Position numbers and translations under genes: made by a program
Shown here: in pieces, positions 8,703-20,049 of the stretch
Numbering within the stretch: position 1 is the stretch's first letter
How the letters are laid out: each line of letters starts with the position of its first letter
Origin: Gammaproteobacteria bacterium
GTDB lineage: Bacteria > Pseudomonadota > Gammaproteobacteria > Chromatiales > Chromatiaceae
Assembly (NCBI GenBank): GCA_020445405.1
Contig: JAGRGQ010000016.1
Span: 1-60,010 of the forward strand
Length of the DNA: 60,010 bases
Direction: 5' to 3'
The notes under the pieces: generated by a model
The model's input: the letters and a program-made list of their open reading frames with translations, nothing else
The model's database searches: none
What the model was told of the DNA's origin: nothing

Positions 8703-9784
8703 AATCGTCGATTCGCGGTAAACTGGATCAAATCGGAGAGCGCTTCGAGGAGATCACGGCACTGCTGGCGGAGCCGGAAGTCCAGAACGATCAGAATCAG
8801 TTCCGTGGATTGAGCCAGGAGTATGCCCAGCTGGAACCGGTAATCCGCTGTTACCGAAGCTTCCTGGGACACGAGCAGGCCATCTCCAGCGCCCGGGAGA
8901 TGCTGCAGGATCCGGAGATGTCGGAGCTGGCGCTGGAAGAGCTGGAACAGGAAGAGGCGGCGTTGCGCTCCCTGGAACCTGAGCTGCAGCTGCTGCTGCT
9001 TCCTCCGGATCCCAACGATGAGCGTAATATTTTTCTGGAGATACGGGCGGGTACAGGCGGTGCCGAAGCTGCGCTGTTCGCCGGCGACCTGCTGCGCATG
9101 TACCTCCGATACGCGGAACTTCAGGGCTGGCAGGCGGAAACGATCAGCGAGAGCCCCGGAGAACAGGGCGGCTATAAAGAGATTATCACCCGTATCAGCG
9201 GACGCAATGTCTACTCACGTCTGAAATTCGAATCGGGTGCCCACCGGGTGCAGCGCGTTCCGGACACTGAATCCCAGGGCCGGATACACACCTCCGCCTG
9301 CACTGTGGCGGTACTGCCCGAAGCTGCAACGATCGACCAGGTGGAGATAAACAACAGCGATCTGCGCATCGATACCTTCCGCGCTTCCGGCGCCGGCGGA
9401 CAGCACGTCAACAAGACCGATTCGGCAGTTCGGATAACCCACATGCCAAGCGGTATTGTCGTGGAGTGCCAGGATCAGCGTTCGCAGCACAAGAATAAGG
9501 CGCAGGCAATGTCGCTGCTGCAGGCCCGTCTGCTCTCCGGATTGCAGGAAAAGGAGGTCAGCAAGCAGGCGGAGTCCCGCAAACTGCAGGTGGGCAGCGG
9601 TGACCGCTCGGAACGTATCCGCACCTACAACTTCCCCCAGAATCGGGTCACCGATCACCGTATTAATCTGACGCTGCATAAACTGGACGATATCATGGGA
9701 GGATCACTGGACCAGGTGATTCAGCCGCTTATCCAGGAGCACCAGGCCGAGTTGTTGGCATCTCTTGCCGATGATAATGGTTGA
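8699..9784 (+). CDS. prfA: Peptide chain release factor 1
   Basis: Recognises UAA and UAG stop codons and triggers peptide release. The 361-residue protein contains the PxT-type codon-recognition region, the tripeptide GGQ within [18 protein letters not shown] (near residue 235), and the downstream [14 protein letters not shown]. The GGQ glutamine is the substrate of PrmC, whose gene follows directly and overlaps the prfA 3' end. The order hemA-prfA-prmC is conserved across Gammaproteobacteria. Confidence 0.98.
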   Translation: MKSSIRGKLDQIGERFEEITALLAEPEVQNDQNQFRGLSQEYAQLEPVIRCYRSFLGHEQAISSAREMLQDPEMSELALEELEQEEAALRSLEPELQLLLLPPDPNDERNIFLEIRAGTGGAEAALFAGDLLRMYLRYAELQGWQAETISESPGEQGGYKEIITRISGRNVYSRLKFESGAHRVQRVPDTESQGRIHTSACTVAVLPEAATIDQVEINNSDLRIDTFRASGAGGQHVNKTDSAVRITHMPSGIVVECQDQRSQHKNKAQAMSLLQARLLSGLQEKEVSKQAESRKLQVGSGDRSERIRTYNFPQNRVTDHRINLTLHKLDDIMGGSLDQVIQPLIQEHQAELLASLADDNG

Positions 9785-10628
9785 AACCATATCCCAGGCA
9801 CTCAGGCAGGCTGCCAGCCGGCTCTCCGGACCGTCCCTGGCCGATACCAGACTGGAGGCGGAGATACTTCTTGCGCATGTGCTGGACAAACCCAGAACCC
9901 ACCTATTCGCCTGGCCTGACGCGCGGCTGGATGAAGATTCGCGGATGCGCTTCGAACGCCTCGTCGAACGCAGACTGCGCGGTGAGCCCAGCGCCTACCT
10001 CACCGGGCGCCGGGAGTTCTGGTCGCTTGAGCTGAAAGTCACCGCTGACACGCTCGTTCCCAGACCGGAAACCGAATTGCTGGTGGAGCAGGCACTCGAC
10101 CTGATTCCGGTGGAATCGACGCTGCAAATTGTTGATCTGGGTACCGGCTGCGGCGCCATCAGCGCAGCGATCGCCAGTGAAAGGCCGGCATGCCGTGTTC
10201 TCGCTACAGACAGTTCCGCCGCTGCGCTTGCGGTTGCCGTCGAAAATTTCCGGAGACTTGGGCTTGATAACATAAGCTGCCGCAACGGCTATTGGTGCAA
10301 CGCGCTGCCGGCCGGGGCGCGCTTCGACATGATTGTCAGCAATCCCCCATACGTGGCCTCCGACGACCCCCACCTGTCGGCAGACGGCCTGCCCTGGGAG
10401 CCCGCCAATGCGCTGATTTCCGGATCGGACGGGCTGAACGACATCCGTGAAATTGTGCGCACGGCCAGAGAGCATCTGGTACCTGGCGGGTGGCTGTTGC
10501 TGGAGCATGGATATGATCAGGGCAAACGGATTCTCCACATGCTCCGCGCAGCAGGCTACCGTGACTGCAGCACAGTGCATGACCTTGGGGGGATGGAGCG
10601 AGTCAGCCGGGCACAACTTCCCCTCTAA
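9771..10628 (+). CDS. prmC: Release-factor glutamine N5-methyltransferase
   Basis: Methylates the GGQ glutamine of RF1 and RF2 using S-adenosylmethionine. The protein has an N-terminal helical domain ([20 protein letters not shown], about residues 25-45) and the fold entry RREFWSL...[11 protein letters not shown]. The SAM motif is [16 protein letters not shown], and the catalytic NPPY motif appears in [15 protein letters not shown]. Three starts are possible (TTG 9765, ATG 9771, ATG 9777); none has a strong ribosome site, as expected for a gene overlapping the prfA end and translated by coupling. Confidence 0.96.
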   Translation: MIMVETISQALRQAASRLSGPSLADTRLEAEILLAHVLDKPRTHLFAWPDARLDEDSRMRFERLVERRLRGEPSAYLTGRREFWSLELKVTADTLVPRPETELLVEQALDLIPVESTLQIVDLGTGCGAISAAIASERPACRVLATDSSAAALAVAVENFRRLGLDNISCRNGYWCNALPAGARFDMIVSNPPYVASDDPHLSADGLPWEPANALISGSDGLNDIREIVRTAREHLVPGGWLLLEHGYDQGKRILHMLRAAGYRDCSTVHDLGGMERVSRAQLPL

Positions 10629-10682
10629 CAGGCTCTCCCGACCCGGTTGACTAATGCTCAACAACAGTTAGGATTTGAGGGT

Positions 10683-11093
10683 ATGGAGACTGATGCTTCA
10701 CAACTCATCAAACAGAGGCAGATATTTTTCGCTGAATTGCATCCCTATCCTGATCAGGCGCAGGCCGCTGCCGACCTGCTGCTGGGAATCGAAGGCATCA
10801 TCAGTGCCAGCGCGGAGTCGCAGTTGCTGCTCAATGTTCGCTACAATGTCATGCAAATATCGCTGGAACAGATCGAGACCGGTCTGGTGGAGATTGGATT
10901 TCACCTCAGCAGCCGGCTTCTGCCCGCCCTGAAACGCGCGCTCTACTACTACACCGAAGAGACCCAGCGGGCCAATAACGGGTGCCCGCGGGGGGAAACC
11001 AATTGTACGAAAAAGATTTTCGTGGTCCGCTACGCACACAGGGATCATAGGCTGCAGGATCAAAGACCCGAACATTGGCGCAAATATTTTTAA
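10683..11093 (+). CDS. Conserved-looking hypothetical protein, possible ferredoxin-like (HMA-like) fold
   Basis: A 136-residue protein without a signal peptide. The first 85 residues read like a beta-alpha-beta-beta-alpha-beta unit (QIFFAELHPYPDQAQAAADLL, then IISASAESQLLLNVRYNVMQISLEQIETGLVEIGF), similar in pattern to heavy-metal-associated domains but with no CxxC metal site. A tail with two cysteines (NNGCPRGETNC) and a basic stretch follows. I chose the ATG at 10683 because AGGA lies 9 nt upstream; a TTG at 10647 would extend it. It lies between prmC and moeB on the same strand. I cannot assign a function. Confidence 0.6.
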   Translation: METDASQLIKQRQIFFAELHPYPDQAQAAADLLLGIEGIISASAESQLLLNVRYNVMQISLEQIETGLVEIGFHLSSRLLPALKRALYYYTEETQRANNGCPRGETNCTKKIFVVRYAHRDHRLQDQRPEHWRKYF

Positions 11094-11186
11094 TCGGAAC
11101 AGACAATCAGGCTGAAGCAGGAACCATCTATCAGGAAAGCCTTTTCCCTCCTTTTTCCGGCCCCCGACAACAGGCTCAGCTTTTTC

Positions 11187-11939
11187 ATGAACGATCAGCA
11201 ACTTCTCCGCTACAGCCGTCAAATCATGCTGCCCTCGATCGACTTTTCCGGTCAGGAACGGCTGCTTGCGTCACGGGTACTGATCGTTGGACTGGGCGGA
11301 TTGGGGTCGCCCGTCGCGATGTACCTGGCGGCGGCGGGTGTGGGTGAACTCGTTCTGGCGGATTACGACCGTGTCGACCTGAGCAATCTTCAACGCCAGA
11401 TTATCCACACCAGCGAACGCATCGGTATGCAAAAAGTGGACTCCGCCGCGTTGACGCTCACACAGATCAATCCCGACTGCCGGGTCCTGAAGTGCGCCGA
11501 GAAACTCGAGGGTAAAGCGCTTCTTGAACAGGTTGCCGGAGCCGACCTGGTAGTCGACGGCAGCGACAATTTTGCGACCCGCTTCGCTGTCAATGATGCC
11601 TGCGTTGCCACGCAGACGCCGCTGGTATCCGGCGCGGCTATCCGCACCGAGGGGCAGATCTCGGTATTCACCGGTCGACCCGGCGATCCCTGTTACCGCT
11701 GCCTCTATGGTACCGGTGGCGAAATGGATGAGACCTGCTCTCAAAACGGCGTAGTCGCGCCGCTGGTGGGGATCATTGGCAGTATGCAGGCAATCGAAGC
11801 GATAAAGGTATTAACCGGAGCCGGCGCACCGCTGGCCGGAAGGCTGATGCTGCTCGACGCGTTGCAGATGGAGTGGCAGACGGTGAAACTGAAAGCGGAT
11901 CCGGATTGTCCGGTCTGCAGCGGCCGGGGAGCGGCCTGA
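11187..11939 (+). CDS. moeB: Molybdopterin-synthase adenylyltransferase / ThiF-family E1-like enzyme
   Basis: Adenylates the C-terminal glycine of a small sulfur carrier (MoaD, or ThiS if it acts in thiamine synthesis). The 250 residues show the Rossmann ATP loop LIVGLGGLGSPVAMYLAAAG, the DYDRVDLSNLQRQI motif, and the zinc-ligand pairs CYRC (about residue 172) and CPVC near the C-terminus. The position after prmC is a common gammaproteobacterial arrangement. The next gene starts on the last base of its stop codon. Assignment to MoeB rather than ThiF rests on context and overall similarity. Confidence 0.88.
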   Translation: MNDQQLLRYSRQIMLPSIDFSGQERLLASRVLIVGLGGLGSPVAMYLAAAGVGELVLADYDRVDLSNLQRQIIHTSERIGMQKVDSAALTLTQINPDCRVLKCAEKLEGKALLEQVAGADLVVDGSDNFATRFAVNDACVATQTPLVSGAAIRTEGQISVFTGRPGDPCYRCLYGTGGEMDETCSQNGVVAPLVGIIGSMQAIEAIKVLTGAGAPLAGRLMLLDALQMEWQTVKLKADPDCPVCSGRGAA

Positions 11940-12550
11940 TGCCGCGCACCGCGATTGCCGCCACCACGCAGGCTTACCTGAATAAAATTCGTCAGGATAT
12001 CGTCTTCAGCGAGACGTTGCGGGGAGAGACCCTGCACTTCCACACCACCTGGGGGCTGTTCTCCCCAAAAGCCGTCGACGAAGGAAGCCGCCTGCTGCTC
12101 GACCACGTGGAGATCTCACATGACGACGACACGCTGGACCTGGGTTGCGGTTACGGACCACTGGGGCTTACCCTGGCGAGACTGGCGCCGGGCGGCACCA
12201 GTGTCCTGATAGACAAGGACTTCGTTGCTGTCGAGTACAGCAGAAAGAACGCAGAAATCAATAAGATAGATAATATTGAGGTGTTCCTCAGCAACGGTTT
12301 CGACCAGACAGGCAGACGCAGCTTTGATCTGATCGTCTCAAACCTGCCGGCAAAAACCGGAAAAGAGCTCTACTACCTCTATTTTTACGATGCATTGATA
12401 CGCATGAATCCTGGCGGCCGGTTTTATGTGGTTACCATTTCCGGTTTGCGGAGATTCATTCAGAAGGCGTTTCTGGAGGTCTTCGGTAACTACGAAAAGC
12501 TGAAACAGGGCCAGACCTATACCGTGGCGATGGCCCGCCTGGAACAGTGA
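11939..12550 (+). CDS. Class I SAM-dependent methyltransferase (RsmC/RlmG-like)
   Basis: A 203-residue methyltransferase. Its hallmarks are LHFHTTWGLFSPKAVDEGSRLLLDH, the SAM motif DTLDLGCGYGPLGLTLARL (about residue 62), and the catalytic NLPAK (NPPx-type) motif in LIVSNLPAKTGK, which resembles the small-domain half of 16S/23S rRNA guanine N2-methyltransferases. Its ATG shares one base with the moeB stop (TGATG), so translation is probably coupled. The substrate is not known from sequence; rRNA is the best guess from the family. Confidence 0.75.
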   Translation: MPRTAIAATTQAYLNKIRQDIVFSETLRGETLHFHTTWGLFSPKAVDEGSRLLLDHVEISHDDDTLDLGCGYGPLGLTLARLAPGGTSVLIDKDFVAVEYSRKNAEINKIDNIEVFLSNGFDQTGRRSFDLIVSNLPAKTGKELYYLYFYDALIRMNPGGRFYVVTISGLRRFIQKAFLEVFGNYEKLKQGQTYTVAMARLEQ

Positions 12551-12763
12551 CGACCGCTGCCTATTGCCTATTTGGGGTAAGTGAGGGTAGACTTTTCCTT
12601 AGTTTTCATGTAGCTGTGCCAATTATTTCCGCTACAGCCCGTGAAAGCTCTATTTCGGTTCCTCCCAAACCCCGAAGACTGAAATAAAACCAACAAAAAA
12701 TCAGACCAGGGATTCGACTACCCCGCGACAGACGGGCAGTCGCCAGACGAAGGAGGCACAGCC

Positions 12764-13387
12764 ATGTTCCCAACCAAGATACTGGTAGCAGATGACGACC
12801 GGGTTATACTCTCAACCGTACGGGCCGGACTGGAAGCTGAAGGCTATCAGACCCTGACCGCGTCAGACGGCAGATCGGCGGTTCGCATTGGCTGTGCCAA
12901 GAAGCCCGATCTGGCGATCCTGGATATTCGCATGCCCGGAATTTACGGCATTGAGGCCGCACGTCAGCTGCGCGACCGGGCCGGCATCCCCTCTATTTTC
13001 CTCAGTGCTTACGCCGACAGGGAGTTAGTGGAGCTCGCCACCAAGGAGGGTGCGCTCGGTTATCTGGTTAAACCGATCATGATCGCCCAGTTGATTCCCA
13101 CGATAGAGGCGGCGCTAGAGCGCTCGGAGGAGATCAAGCGCCTGCATCTGAAGGAGATCAGTCTGACCGGAGCGATTAAAAGCAACCGCACCATCAGTCT
13201 GGCTATCGGCATCTATATGGAGCGTTTCAAGGTGAGCGAAGAGCAGGCCGTCGATGAGGTTCGCGCCTACGCGCGCGCGGTGAGAAGCAAAATGCTCGAT
13301 ATCGCAAAAAGAATGGCTAATCAACAGCCTGAAAACAAAAACCTGTTTTGGGAAGTACGCGAGTTCTACAAGCGCTACCAGCGCTGA
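12764..13387 (+). CDS. Response regulator with ANTAR RNA-binding domain
   Basis: A 207-residue regulator. Residues 1-120 form a receiver domain with acidic pocket D10-D11, phosphoacceptor D54 (LDIRMPG) and the conserved Lys in LVKPI. A short coiled linker precedes an ANTAR domain (about residues 137-195) of the AmiR/NasT type, which binds paired hexaloop hairpins in mRNA leaders to prevent termination. GGAGG lies 6-7 nt before the ATG. No histidine kinase is adjacent, so it is an orphan in this window. A GGDEF enzyme follows on the same strand 123-153 bases downstream, depending on its start. Targets are unknown. Confidence 0.9.
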   Translation: MFPTKILVADDDRVILSTVRAGLEAEGYQTLTASDGRSAVRIGCAKKPDLAILDIRMPGIYGIEAARQLRDRAGIPSIFLSAYADRELVELATKEGALGYLVKPIMIAQLIPTIEAALERSEEIKRLHLKEISLTGAIKSNRTISLAIGIYMERFKVSEEQAVDEVRAYARAVRSKMLDIAKRMANQQPENKNLFWEVREFYKRYQR

Positions 13388-13510
13388 CAGGCACCTGCAG
13401 CAACAATCCGGTTTCCCGTGGCGCGCTCAAAAATCCGCGCTAAATTTGTTCCAATTCGGGCCGATACAGGATCTGTATACCGCGACGTGAGACATTACGG
13501 AGTAACCGCA

Positions 13511-14551
13511 TTGTTACAGACCTCATTAAAAAAAGAACCCGGTGTCAACGAGAGCGCCGAGATGCTGCGCCTCGTTTTACCGCTGATGACGCGCCACAAC
13601 ATTCCGGCAACGCCGGAGAACTACTCGATCTGGTTTCATTACATCACCGACGACCGGCAGGGGCTCAAAGAGTATATCGACCGCCTTCTGGAACAGAAAA
13701 TACCTTTCACCGCGGAATTAAACGAACAAATTCACAAGCAGTTTCTGTTTGAGAGCGAGCTTCAGCAAGCGGAAAAAGTGCGTAAAGGCGTTGCCACTGC
13801 GCTGGCTGAAGCGACCGCCGCATTGAGAGTTACCGGCAGCGATGCTGACCGCTATCGCAAGGTATTGGGCACTTTTGATGAGTCATGCGGGTCCGCGAAA
13901 ACCGTCAGCGATATCTATGGTCTGCTCAACACCGTGCTGGAAGAGACGCATAGCATGCAGCAGTCGATGGAGCGGCTGCAACAGGATTTCATCATTAAAT
14001 CCAGAGACATGGATAATCTTAAAAAAGAGCTCGACCAGGTAAGAAAGCAGGCATCCACCGACGCGCTGACTGGTCTGTACAATCGTACGACTTTCTTCGA
14101 TGCGCTGGAAAACGTCGACACCGATTCCGACCCGTTTGCAAATCCCTACTGCGTAGCCATGATGGATATCGATCACTTCAAACGCGTCAACGACACGTTC
14201 GGCCACCTGGTTGGGGACAAGGTCATAAGATTCGTGGCCGACAGTCTGCGCCAATCCACCAAGGGGCGGGACTGCGCATCCAGATATGGCGGGGAAGAGT
14301 ATGCACTTTTGCTCCCGGAAACCAGCCTGGAAAACGCAGTGATACTGTGCAACAAGATTCGCGAACATATCGCCAAAACCAATCTGGTCAGGTCGGGCAC
14401 CAAGGAGTCGCTTGGACAGATCACGATTTCAGCCGGGGTCGCGCAGAACCGCTCAGGTGAGAGTCGCATGGATCTGCTGGCGCGCGCGGACCGGGCGCTC
14501 TATCAATCCAAGGAGCGCGGCCGCAACAGAGTAACCGCCTCCGACGACTGA
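13511..14551 (+). CDS. GGDEF-domain diguanylate cyclase
   Basis: A cytoplasmic protein of about 346 residues predicted to make cyclic di-GMP. The N-terminal region (about 1-170) is helical, beginning with a segment like [20 protein letters not shown], common to a family of soluble cyclases. A coiled coil leads into the GGDEF domain ([15 protein letters not shown] onward). The active-site loop is GGEEY instead of GGEEF. The inhibitory-site position RxxD reads KGRD, so feedback inhibition may be altered. A TTG at 13511 has GGAG eight bases upstream; the more distal GTG at 13418 is possible but lacks a good ribosome site. Confidence 0.88.
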   Translation: MLQTSLKKEPGVNESAEMLRLVLPLMTRHNIPATPENYSIWFHYITDDRQGLKEYIDRLLEQKIPFTAELNEQIHKQFLFESELQQAEKVRKGVATALAEATAALRVTGSDADRYRKVLGTFDESCGSAKTVSDIYGLLNTVLEETHSMQQSMERLQQDFIIKSRDMDNLKKELDQVRKQASTDALTGLYNRTTFFDALENVDTDSDPFANPYCVAMMDIDHFKRVNDTFGHLVGDKVIRFVADSLRQSTKGRDCASRYGGEEYALLLPETSLENAVILCNKIREHIAKTNLVRSGTKESLGQITISAGVAQNRSGESRMDLLARADRALYQSKERGRNRVTASDD

Positions 14552-14577
14552 CTGCCCTGGGGGTCAGCAGAGGAAGG

Positions 14578-16020
14578 TCAGGGCGCCAGTTTCCTGCGCA
14601 ACAACTCGTTGACCTGCTTGGGATTTGCCTTTCCTTTCGATGCCTGCATCACCCGGCCGACGAAAAAGCCCAGCATTTTCGCCTGTTTCTTCTCATCCGC
14701 CTGACGATAGGCATCGACCTGGGACCGGTTTTCGTCGACAACCGCGTTCACGATCTCTTCAAGGGCGCCGCTATCCGTTATCTGCTTGAGACCCTGACTT
14801 TGGATTATCTCATCCGCGCTTCCGCCGCCACCCCACATGGCGTCGAACACCTGCTTGGCGATCTTGCCCGAAATGGTATTGTCGGATATGCGCTGCAGCA
14901 GCCCTCCCAGCATCATCGCTGAGACCGGCGATTGTCCGATCTCCATTCCCTCCCGATTAAGTGCGCCGGCAAGCTCTCCGGTAACCCAGTTGGCGGCAAG
15001 CCTGGCATCGCCGCCCGCGCGTACCGTGGCTTCATAATAGTCGGCCAGCTCACGGTTGGCGGTCAGTTGTACTGCGTCGGTTTGACCGAGTGCATACTCC
15101 TCGCAGAACCTGACGCGCCGGACATCCGGCAGCTCAGGCATATCCGCAATTGCGGCGGCGACGAATTCATCGTCGAGTTCCACCGGCAACAGGTCGGGAT
15201 CGGGAAAGTAGCGGTAATCGTTGGCCTCTTCCTTGGATCGCATCGATCGGGTCTCGTCCCGGTCAGGATCGTAAAGGCGGGTCTCCTGAACCACCGTTCC
15301 GCCCGACTCCAGAAGATCTATCTGTCGCTCCACCTCGAAATTGATGGCGCGCTCCAGAAAGCGGAAGGAATTGATATTCTTCAGCTCGGCGCGAGTACCC
15401 AGTTCCGCGCCAAACGGACGCACGGACACATTGGCGTCGGCCCGGAAAGACCCCTCCTGCATGTTACCGTCGCAAATCCCTAAATAGCGTACAATCTGAT
15501 GTATCTTGCGGGCGTATGCCACCGCCTCCCTGGCCGAGCGCATATCCGGTTCCGACACGATCTCCAGCAGCGGCGTACCCGCCCGGTTCAGGTCTATGCC
15601 GGTCAGCCCATGAAAGTCTTCATGCAGGGATTTGCCCGCATCCTCCTCCAAATGCGCCCGAGTGACGCCAATGGTGCGCGCCGTGCCGTCATCGAGCAGG
15701 ATTTCCACTCGGCCGCGACCCACTATCGGCAGTTCGAACTGGCTGATCTGGTAGCCCTTGGGCAAGTCTGGATAGAAGTAATTCTTGCGCGCGAACACCG
15801 AGCGGCGTTCGAGATCGGCACCAATCGCGGCACTGAATCTGACCGCCATCACCACCGCTTCCCGATTCAAAACCGGCAGTACCCCGGGTAAGCCCAGATC
15901 GACAGCGCATGCCTGGGTGTTGGGTGCGGCGCCAAAGGCGGTTGCAGCGCCGGAAAATATTTTTGAGCGGGTGGCCAGTTGGGCATGAATCTCAAGCCCG
16001 ATCACAGTTTCCCATTGCAT
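14578..16020 (-). CDS. gatB: Asp/Glu-tRNA amidotransferase subunit B
   Basis: The tRNA-binding and kinase subunit of GatCAB, which converts Glu-tRNA(Gln) or Asp-tRNA(Asn) to the amidated forms. The 480 residues start [24 protein letters not shown]. They contain [18 protein letters not shown] and [18 protein letters not shown], and the helical tail domain ends with [21 protein letters not shown]. The ATG at 16020 has AGAGAG upstream and matches the family start; a longer reading to 16086 would overlap the end of gatA. It lies 35 bases after gatA. Confidence 0.97.
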   Translation of the reverse strand: MQWETVIGLEIHAQLATRSKIFSGAATAFGAAPNTQACAVDLGLPGVLPVLNREAVVMAVRFSAAIGADLERRSVFARKNYFYPDLPKGYQISQFELPIVGRGRVEILLDDGTARTIGVTRAHLEEDAGKSLHEDFHGLTGIDLNRAGTPLLEIVSEPDMRSAREAVAYARKIHQIVRYLGICDGNMQEGSFRADANVSVRPFGAELGTRAELKNINSFRFLERAINFEVERQIDLLESGGTVVQETRLYDPDRDETRSMRSKEEANDYRYFPDPDLLPVELDDEFVAAAIADMPELPDVRRVRFCEEYALGQTDAVQLTANRELADYYEATVRAGGDARLAANWVTGELAGALNREGMEIGQSPVSAMMLGGLLQRISDNTISGKIAKQVFDAMWGGGGSADEIIQSQGLKQITDSGALEEIVNAVVDENRSQVDAYRQADEKKQAKMLGFFVGRVMQASKGKANPKQVNELLRRKLAP

Positions 16021-16055
16021 GTTGTGACTCTCTGAATCCTGTGGAATGACGGCGC

Positions 16056-17507
16056 TCAGTACCCGGTGGGCAGCGCCCGGTGCCAATCGCTTTCCTGCTG
16101 CAGCCGGTGGGCAACGTTGAGCAGCTTTGCCTCCTGAAAATAGTTGCCGATTATCTGCAGTCCCACGGGTTTGCCCGCCACCGGGCGCACCGGAATCGAG
16201 ATGCCAGGCAAGCCCGCAAGGTTTGCGGCGATGGTGTAGATATCGGACAGATACATGGTCACCGGATCATCGGCTTTCTCGCCGATGGCAAACGCCGTGG
16301 TGGGCGAGGTCGGTCCCATTATCACGTCGACTTTGTCGAACGCCCGTCTGAAATCGTCCGAGATGAGATGGCGGATCTGCTGCGCCTTCAGATAGTAAGC
16401 GTCGTAATAGCCGGCAGAAAGCGCGTAGGTACCAATCAGGATCCGGCGCTTTACCTCAGCGCCGAAGCCTTCACTGCGTGAGCGTTTGTAGAGATCCTCC
16501 AGATCTTTCGGCTCCTGACAGCGATAACCGAAGCGGACACCGTCAAAACGGGAAAGGTTGGAAGAGCATTCGGCCGGCGCTACCACATAGTAGGTGGCGA
16601 CAGACAGCTCACTGTTGGGCAATGAGATCTCCATTGCCTCAGCGCCCAACCGGCGGTATTCATCGACCGCAAGTTCGACGGAGCGGGCCACCTCGCCATC
16701 CAGTCCTTCATTGAAGTACTCTTTTGGCAGTCCGATCTTCAACCCGGTCAACGGTGCGTTCAGATTTTCGGAATAGTCCGGCACCGGCTCCTGCGCACTG
16801 GTGGAATCCCGATGATCGAAGCCCGCCATCGCCTGCAGCATCACGGCTGCATCTTCCGCGCTCCTGGTCAATGCCCCCCCTTGATCCAGCGAAGAGGCAA
16901 AGGCGATCATGCCGTAGCGGGATACGCGGCCATATGTCGGTTTCAGACCGGTGATGCCGCACAACGCAGCCGGCTGACGGATGGAGCCGCCGGTGTCGGT
17001 ACCGGTCGCGGCAACGCATAACCGGGCCGCGACCGAGGCAGCCGATCCACCGGAAGAGCCCCCGGGAACCAAACTGCTGTCCCAGGGATTGCGCACCACA
17101 CCATAGTAGCTTGTCTCATTGGAGGAGCCCATTGCGAACTCATCCATGTTGGTCTTGCCCAACATCACGGTGCCTGCCTCGCTCAATCGGCTCACCACCG
17201 TCGCATCGTAGGGCGCGATGAAGTTGTCGAGCATTCTCGAACCACAGCTGGTTTTGACGCCATCAGTGCAGAATATGTCCTTGTGCGCGATGGGAATACC
17301 GGCCAGCGGTCCCGCCTTACCGCTGCGTATCAGCCGATCGGCTGCCGCCGCGCTGGTCAGTGCCCGTTCCGGATCCAGCGTAATGAAACAGTTCAACTCT
17401 CCGTCGTACTGCGCAATACGGTCGAGGAAGGCGCGGGTCAGTTCAACGCTGGAAAAATCACCGGCACGCAGTCCGGCCCCCAGCGCCATTATGCTCTTGT
17501 TATGCAT
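16056..17507 (-). CDS. gatA: Asp/Glu-tRNA amidotransferase subunit A
   Basis: The glutaminase subunit of GatCAB, supplying ammonia from glutamine. At 483 residues it is a full-length amidase-signature enzyme with the triad K76 (IAHKDIF), cis-Ser S151 ([10 protein letters not shown]) and nucleophile S175 ([11 protein letters not shown]). It is the middle gene of gatC-gatA-gatB, with 20 bases between the gatC stop and its ATG. Confidence 0.98.
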   Translation of the reverse strand: MHNKSIMALGAGLRAGDFSSVELTRAFLDRIAQYDGELNCFITLDPERALTSAAAADRLIRSGKAGPLAGIPIAHKDIFCTDGVKTSCGSRMLDNFIAPYDATVVSRLSEAGTVMLGKTNMDEFAMGSSNETSYYGVVRNPWDSSLVPGGSSGGSAASVAARLCVAATGTDTGGSIRQPAALCGITGLKPTYGRVSRYGMIAFASSLDQGGALTRSAEDAAVMLQAMAGFDHRDSTSAQEPVPDYSENLNAPLTGLKIGLPKEYFNEGLDGEVARSVELAVDEYRRLGAEAMEISLPNSELSVATYYVVAPAECSSNLSRFDGVRFGYRCQEPKDLEDLYKRSRSEGFGAEVKRRILIGTYALSAGYYDAYYLKAQQIRHLISDDFRRAFDKVDVIMGPTSPTTAFAIGEKADDPVTMYLSDIYTIAANLAGLPGISIPVRPVAGKPVGLQIIGNYFQEAKLLNVAHRLQQESDWHRALPTGY

Positions 17508-17527
17508 CGTCTCAGCCGCTCCCGAAC

Positions 17528-17815
17528 CTACTCGACGACCCTGGGGACCAGATAGAGGCCCATTTCGGTGGCGGGCGCAATCGACTGGAAGTGCTCGCGC
17601 TCATCTGTCTCATTAACCACGTCCGGACGCAGGCGCTGTGCCATGTGCAACGGATGTGCCATGGGAATCACGCCAGTGGTGTCCACCGCGTTCATCTGCT
17701 CGACCAGATGCAGAATGGTCGAGAGATCGCCGGCCACGGAATCCAGCTCGCTCGTATTCACTGCAAGGCGGGCAAGATGGGCTATATTCTCCACATCGGA
17801 TCTTTTCAGCGACAT
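17528..17815 (-). CDS. gatC: Asp/Glu-tRNA amidotransferase subunit C
   Basis: The small subunit that wraps around GatA and stabilises the GatCAB complex. It has 95 residues beginning [19 protein letters not shown], with the conserved Leu-rich helix [20 protein letters not shown] and the tail RPDVV...[11 protein letters not shown] chose the ATG at 17815; longer readings to 17905 would add a 30-residue extension the family lacks. It is divergent from mreB. Confidence 0.96.
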   Translation of the reverse strand: MSLKRSDVENIAHLARLAVNTSELDSVAGDLSTILHLVEQMNAVDTTGVIPMAHPLHMAQRLRPDVVNETDEREHFQSIAPATEMGLYLVPRVVE

Positions 17816-17912
17816 AGAATCCACTCGAGTTTCTGTTGTTTCGAAGGTTGGGAAAATACCACAATTGGCGGACTGAGGCAGATTAAAATTATCAGCGCCC
17901 ATCACCCGTTAA

Positions 17913-19103
<1,191 letters not shown>

Positions 19104-19209
19104 CCAGGGCAATTAAACCTCTGGCGGACTGCCCGGATCAAATGGTAGACCGGTTATCAAACTGATATTCACACAAGGCCCGTCCGTAAACACCCGTATC
19201 GTATTCGCG

Positions 19210-20049
19210 GTGGTGGTGTCGCTCGCGCTGATGGTGGTGGACCATCGTCAAAACCATCTGGAGGGCATTCGCGCAGTACTCTCGGTCGCCCTCTCCCCCT
19301 TGAACGCAATTATCAATTTGCCGCGAAGCGCAGGAGAGTGGATCGCTGAAGCTTTCGCCACCCGTAGCAACCTGCTGCATCAAAATCAGGCACTGAGAAA
19401 GGAGAACCTACTGCTTCGGGTGCGTCAGCAGAAACTGGACTCGATGAAAGCCGAGAACATGCGCCTGCGCAATTTGCTGGATTCCGCATTCAAGATCCGT
19501 GACCGCGTATTGATTGCCGAGGTGATAGCCGTTGACCTGGACCCGTACAGTCACCAGGTAGTAATCAACAAGGGCAGCAACTCGGGCATTTTCCAGGGGC
19601 AGCCGGTACTGGATGCCTCCGCGGTTATGGGGCAGGTCACGCACGTCAATCCTTTCTCGTCCACCGTTCTGCTCATCACCGATGCCAGCCACGGGCTGCC
19701 GGTGCAGGTCAACCGCAACGGACTGCGCACCGTTGCACTGGGTACCGGACACATAGACCGACTGGAACTGCCCCACCTGCCCAATAACGCCGATATAGAA
19801 GTGGGTGACCTGCTGGTAACCTCCGGACTCGGTGGACGCTTCCCGCCGGGCTATCCGGTCGCTGAGGTAACTGCCGTGACGCGGAATCCCGGGCAGCCCT
19901 TTGCCTCCATTCTGGCGCAACCAAAAGCCAGGCTGGACCAGGCACGCGAAGCCTTGCTGGTCTGGACCCTCGACAGCATTCAGGGCTACAGTCCGCCCGG
20001 GAACGCTACCCAGCCCGCCGGCAGCACCGAAGAGGAGCCGCCACTTTGA
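19210..20049 (+). CDS. mreC: Rod-shape determining protein MreC (start uncertain)
   Basis: A membrane-anchored periplasmic scaffold linking MreB to the wall synthases. From the GTG at 19210 it has 279 residues: part of the membrane helix, a coiled coil (about 50-85) and two beta-barrel domains (LIAEVIAVDLDPYSHQVVINKG onward). The conserved N-terminus is, however, encoded further upstream in the same frame: from 19156 the codons read IKLIFTQGPSVNTRIVFA, matching the MreC family, with ATC where Met is expected. That frame holds no ATG, GTG or TTG between the stop at 19114 and 19210. The true start is therefore non-standard, or a base has been lost. The mreD start overlaps its stop. Confidence 0.93.
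   Translation: MVVSLALMVVDHRQNHLEGIRAVLSVALSPLNAIINLPRSAGEWIAEAFATRSNLLHQNQALRKENLLLRVRQQKLDSMKAENMRLRNLLDSAFKIRDRVLIAEVIAVDLDPYSHQVVINKGSNSGIFQGQPVLDASAVMGQVTHVNPFSSTVLLITDASHGLPVQVNRNGLRTVALGTGHIDRLELPHLPNNADIEVGDLLVTSGLGGRFPPGYPVAEVTAVTRNPGQPFASILAQPKARLDQAREALLVWTLDSIQGYSPPGNATQPAGSTEEEPPL

Noticed and set aside
9211-9679. Long frames antisense to prfA
   Set aside because: prfA carries every release-factor motif; the antisense frames have no starts with ribosome sites.
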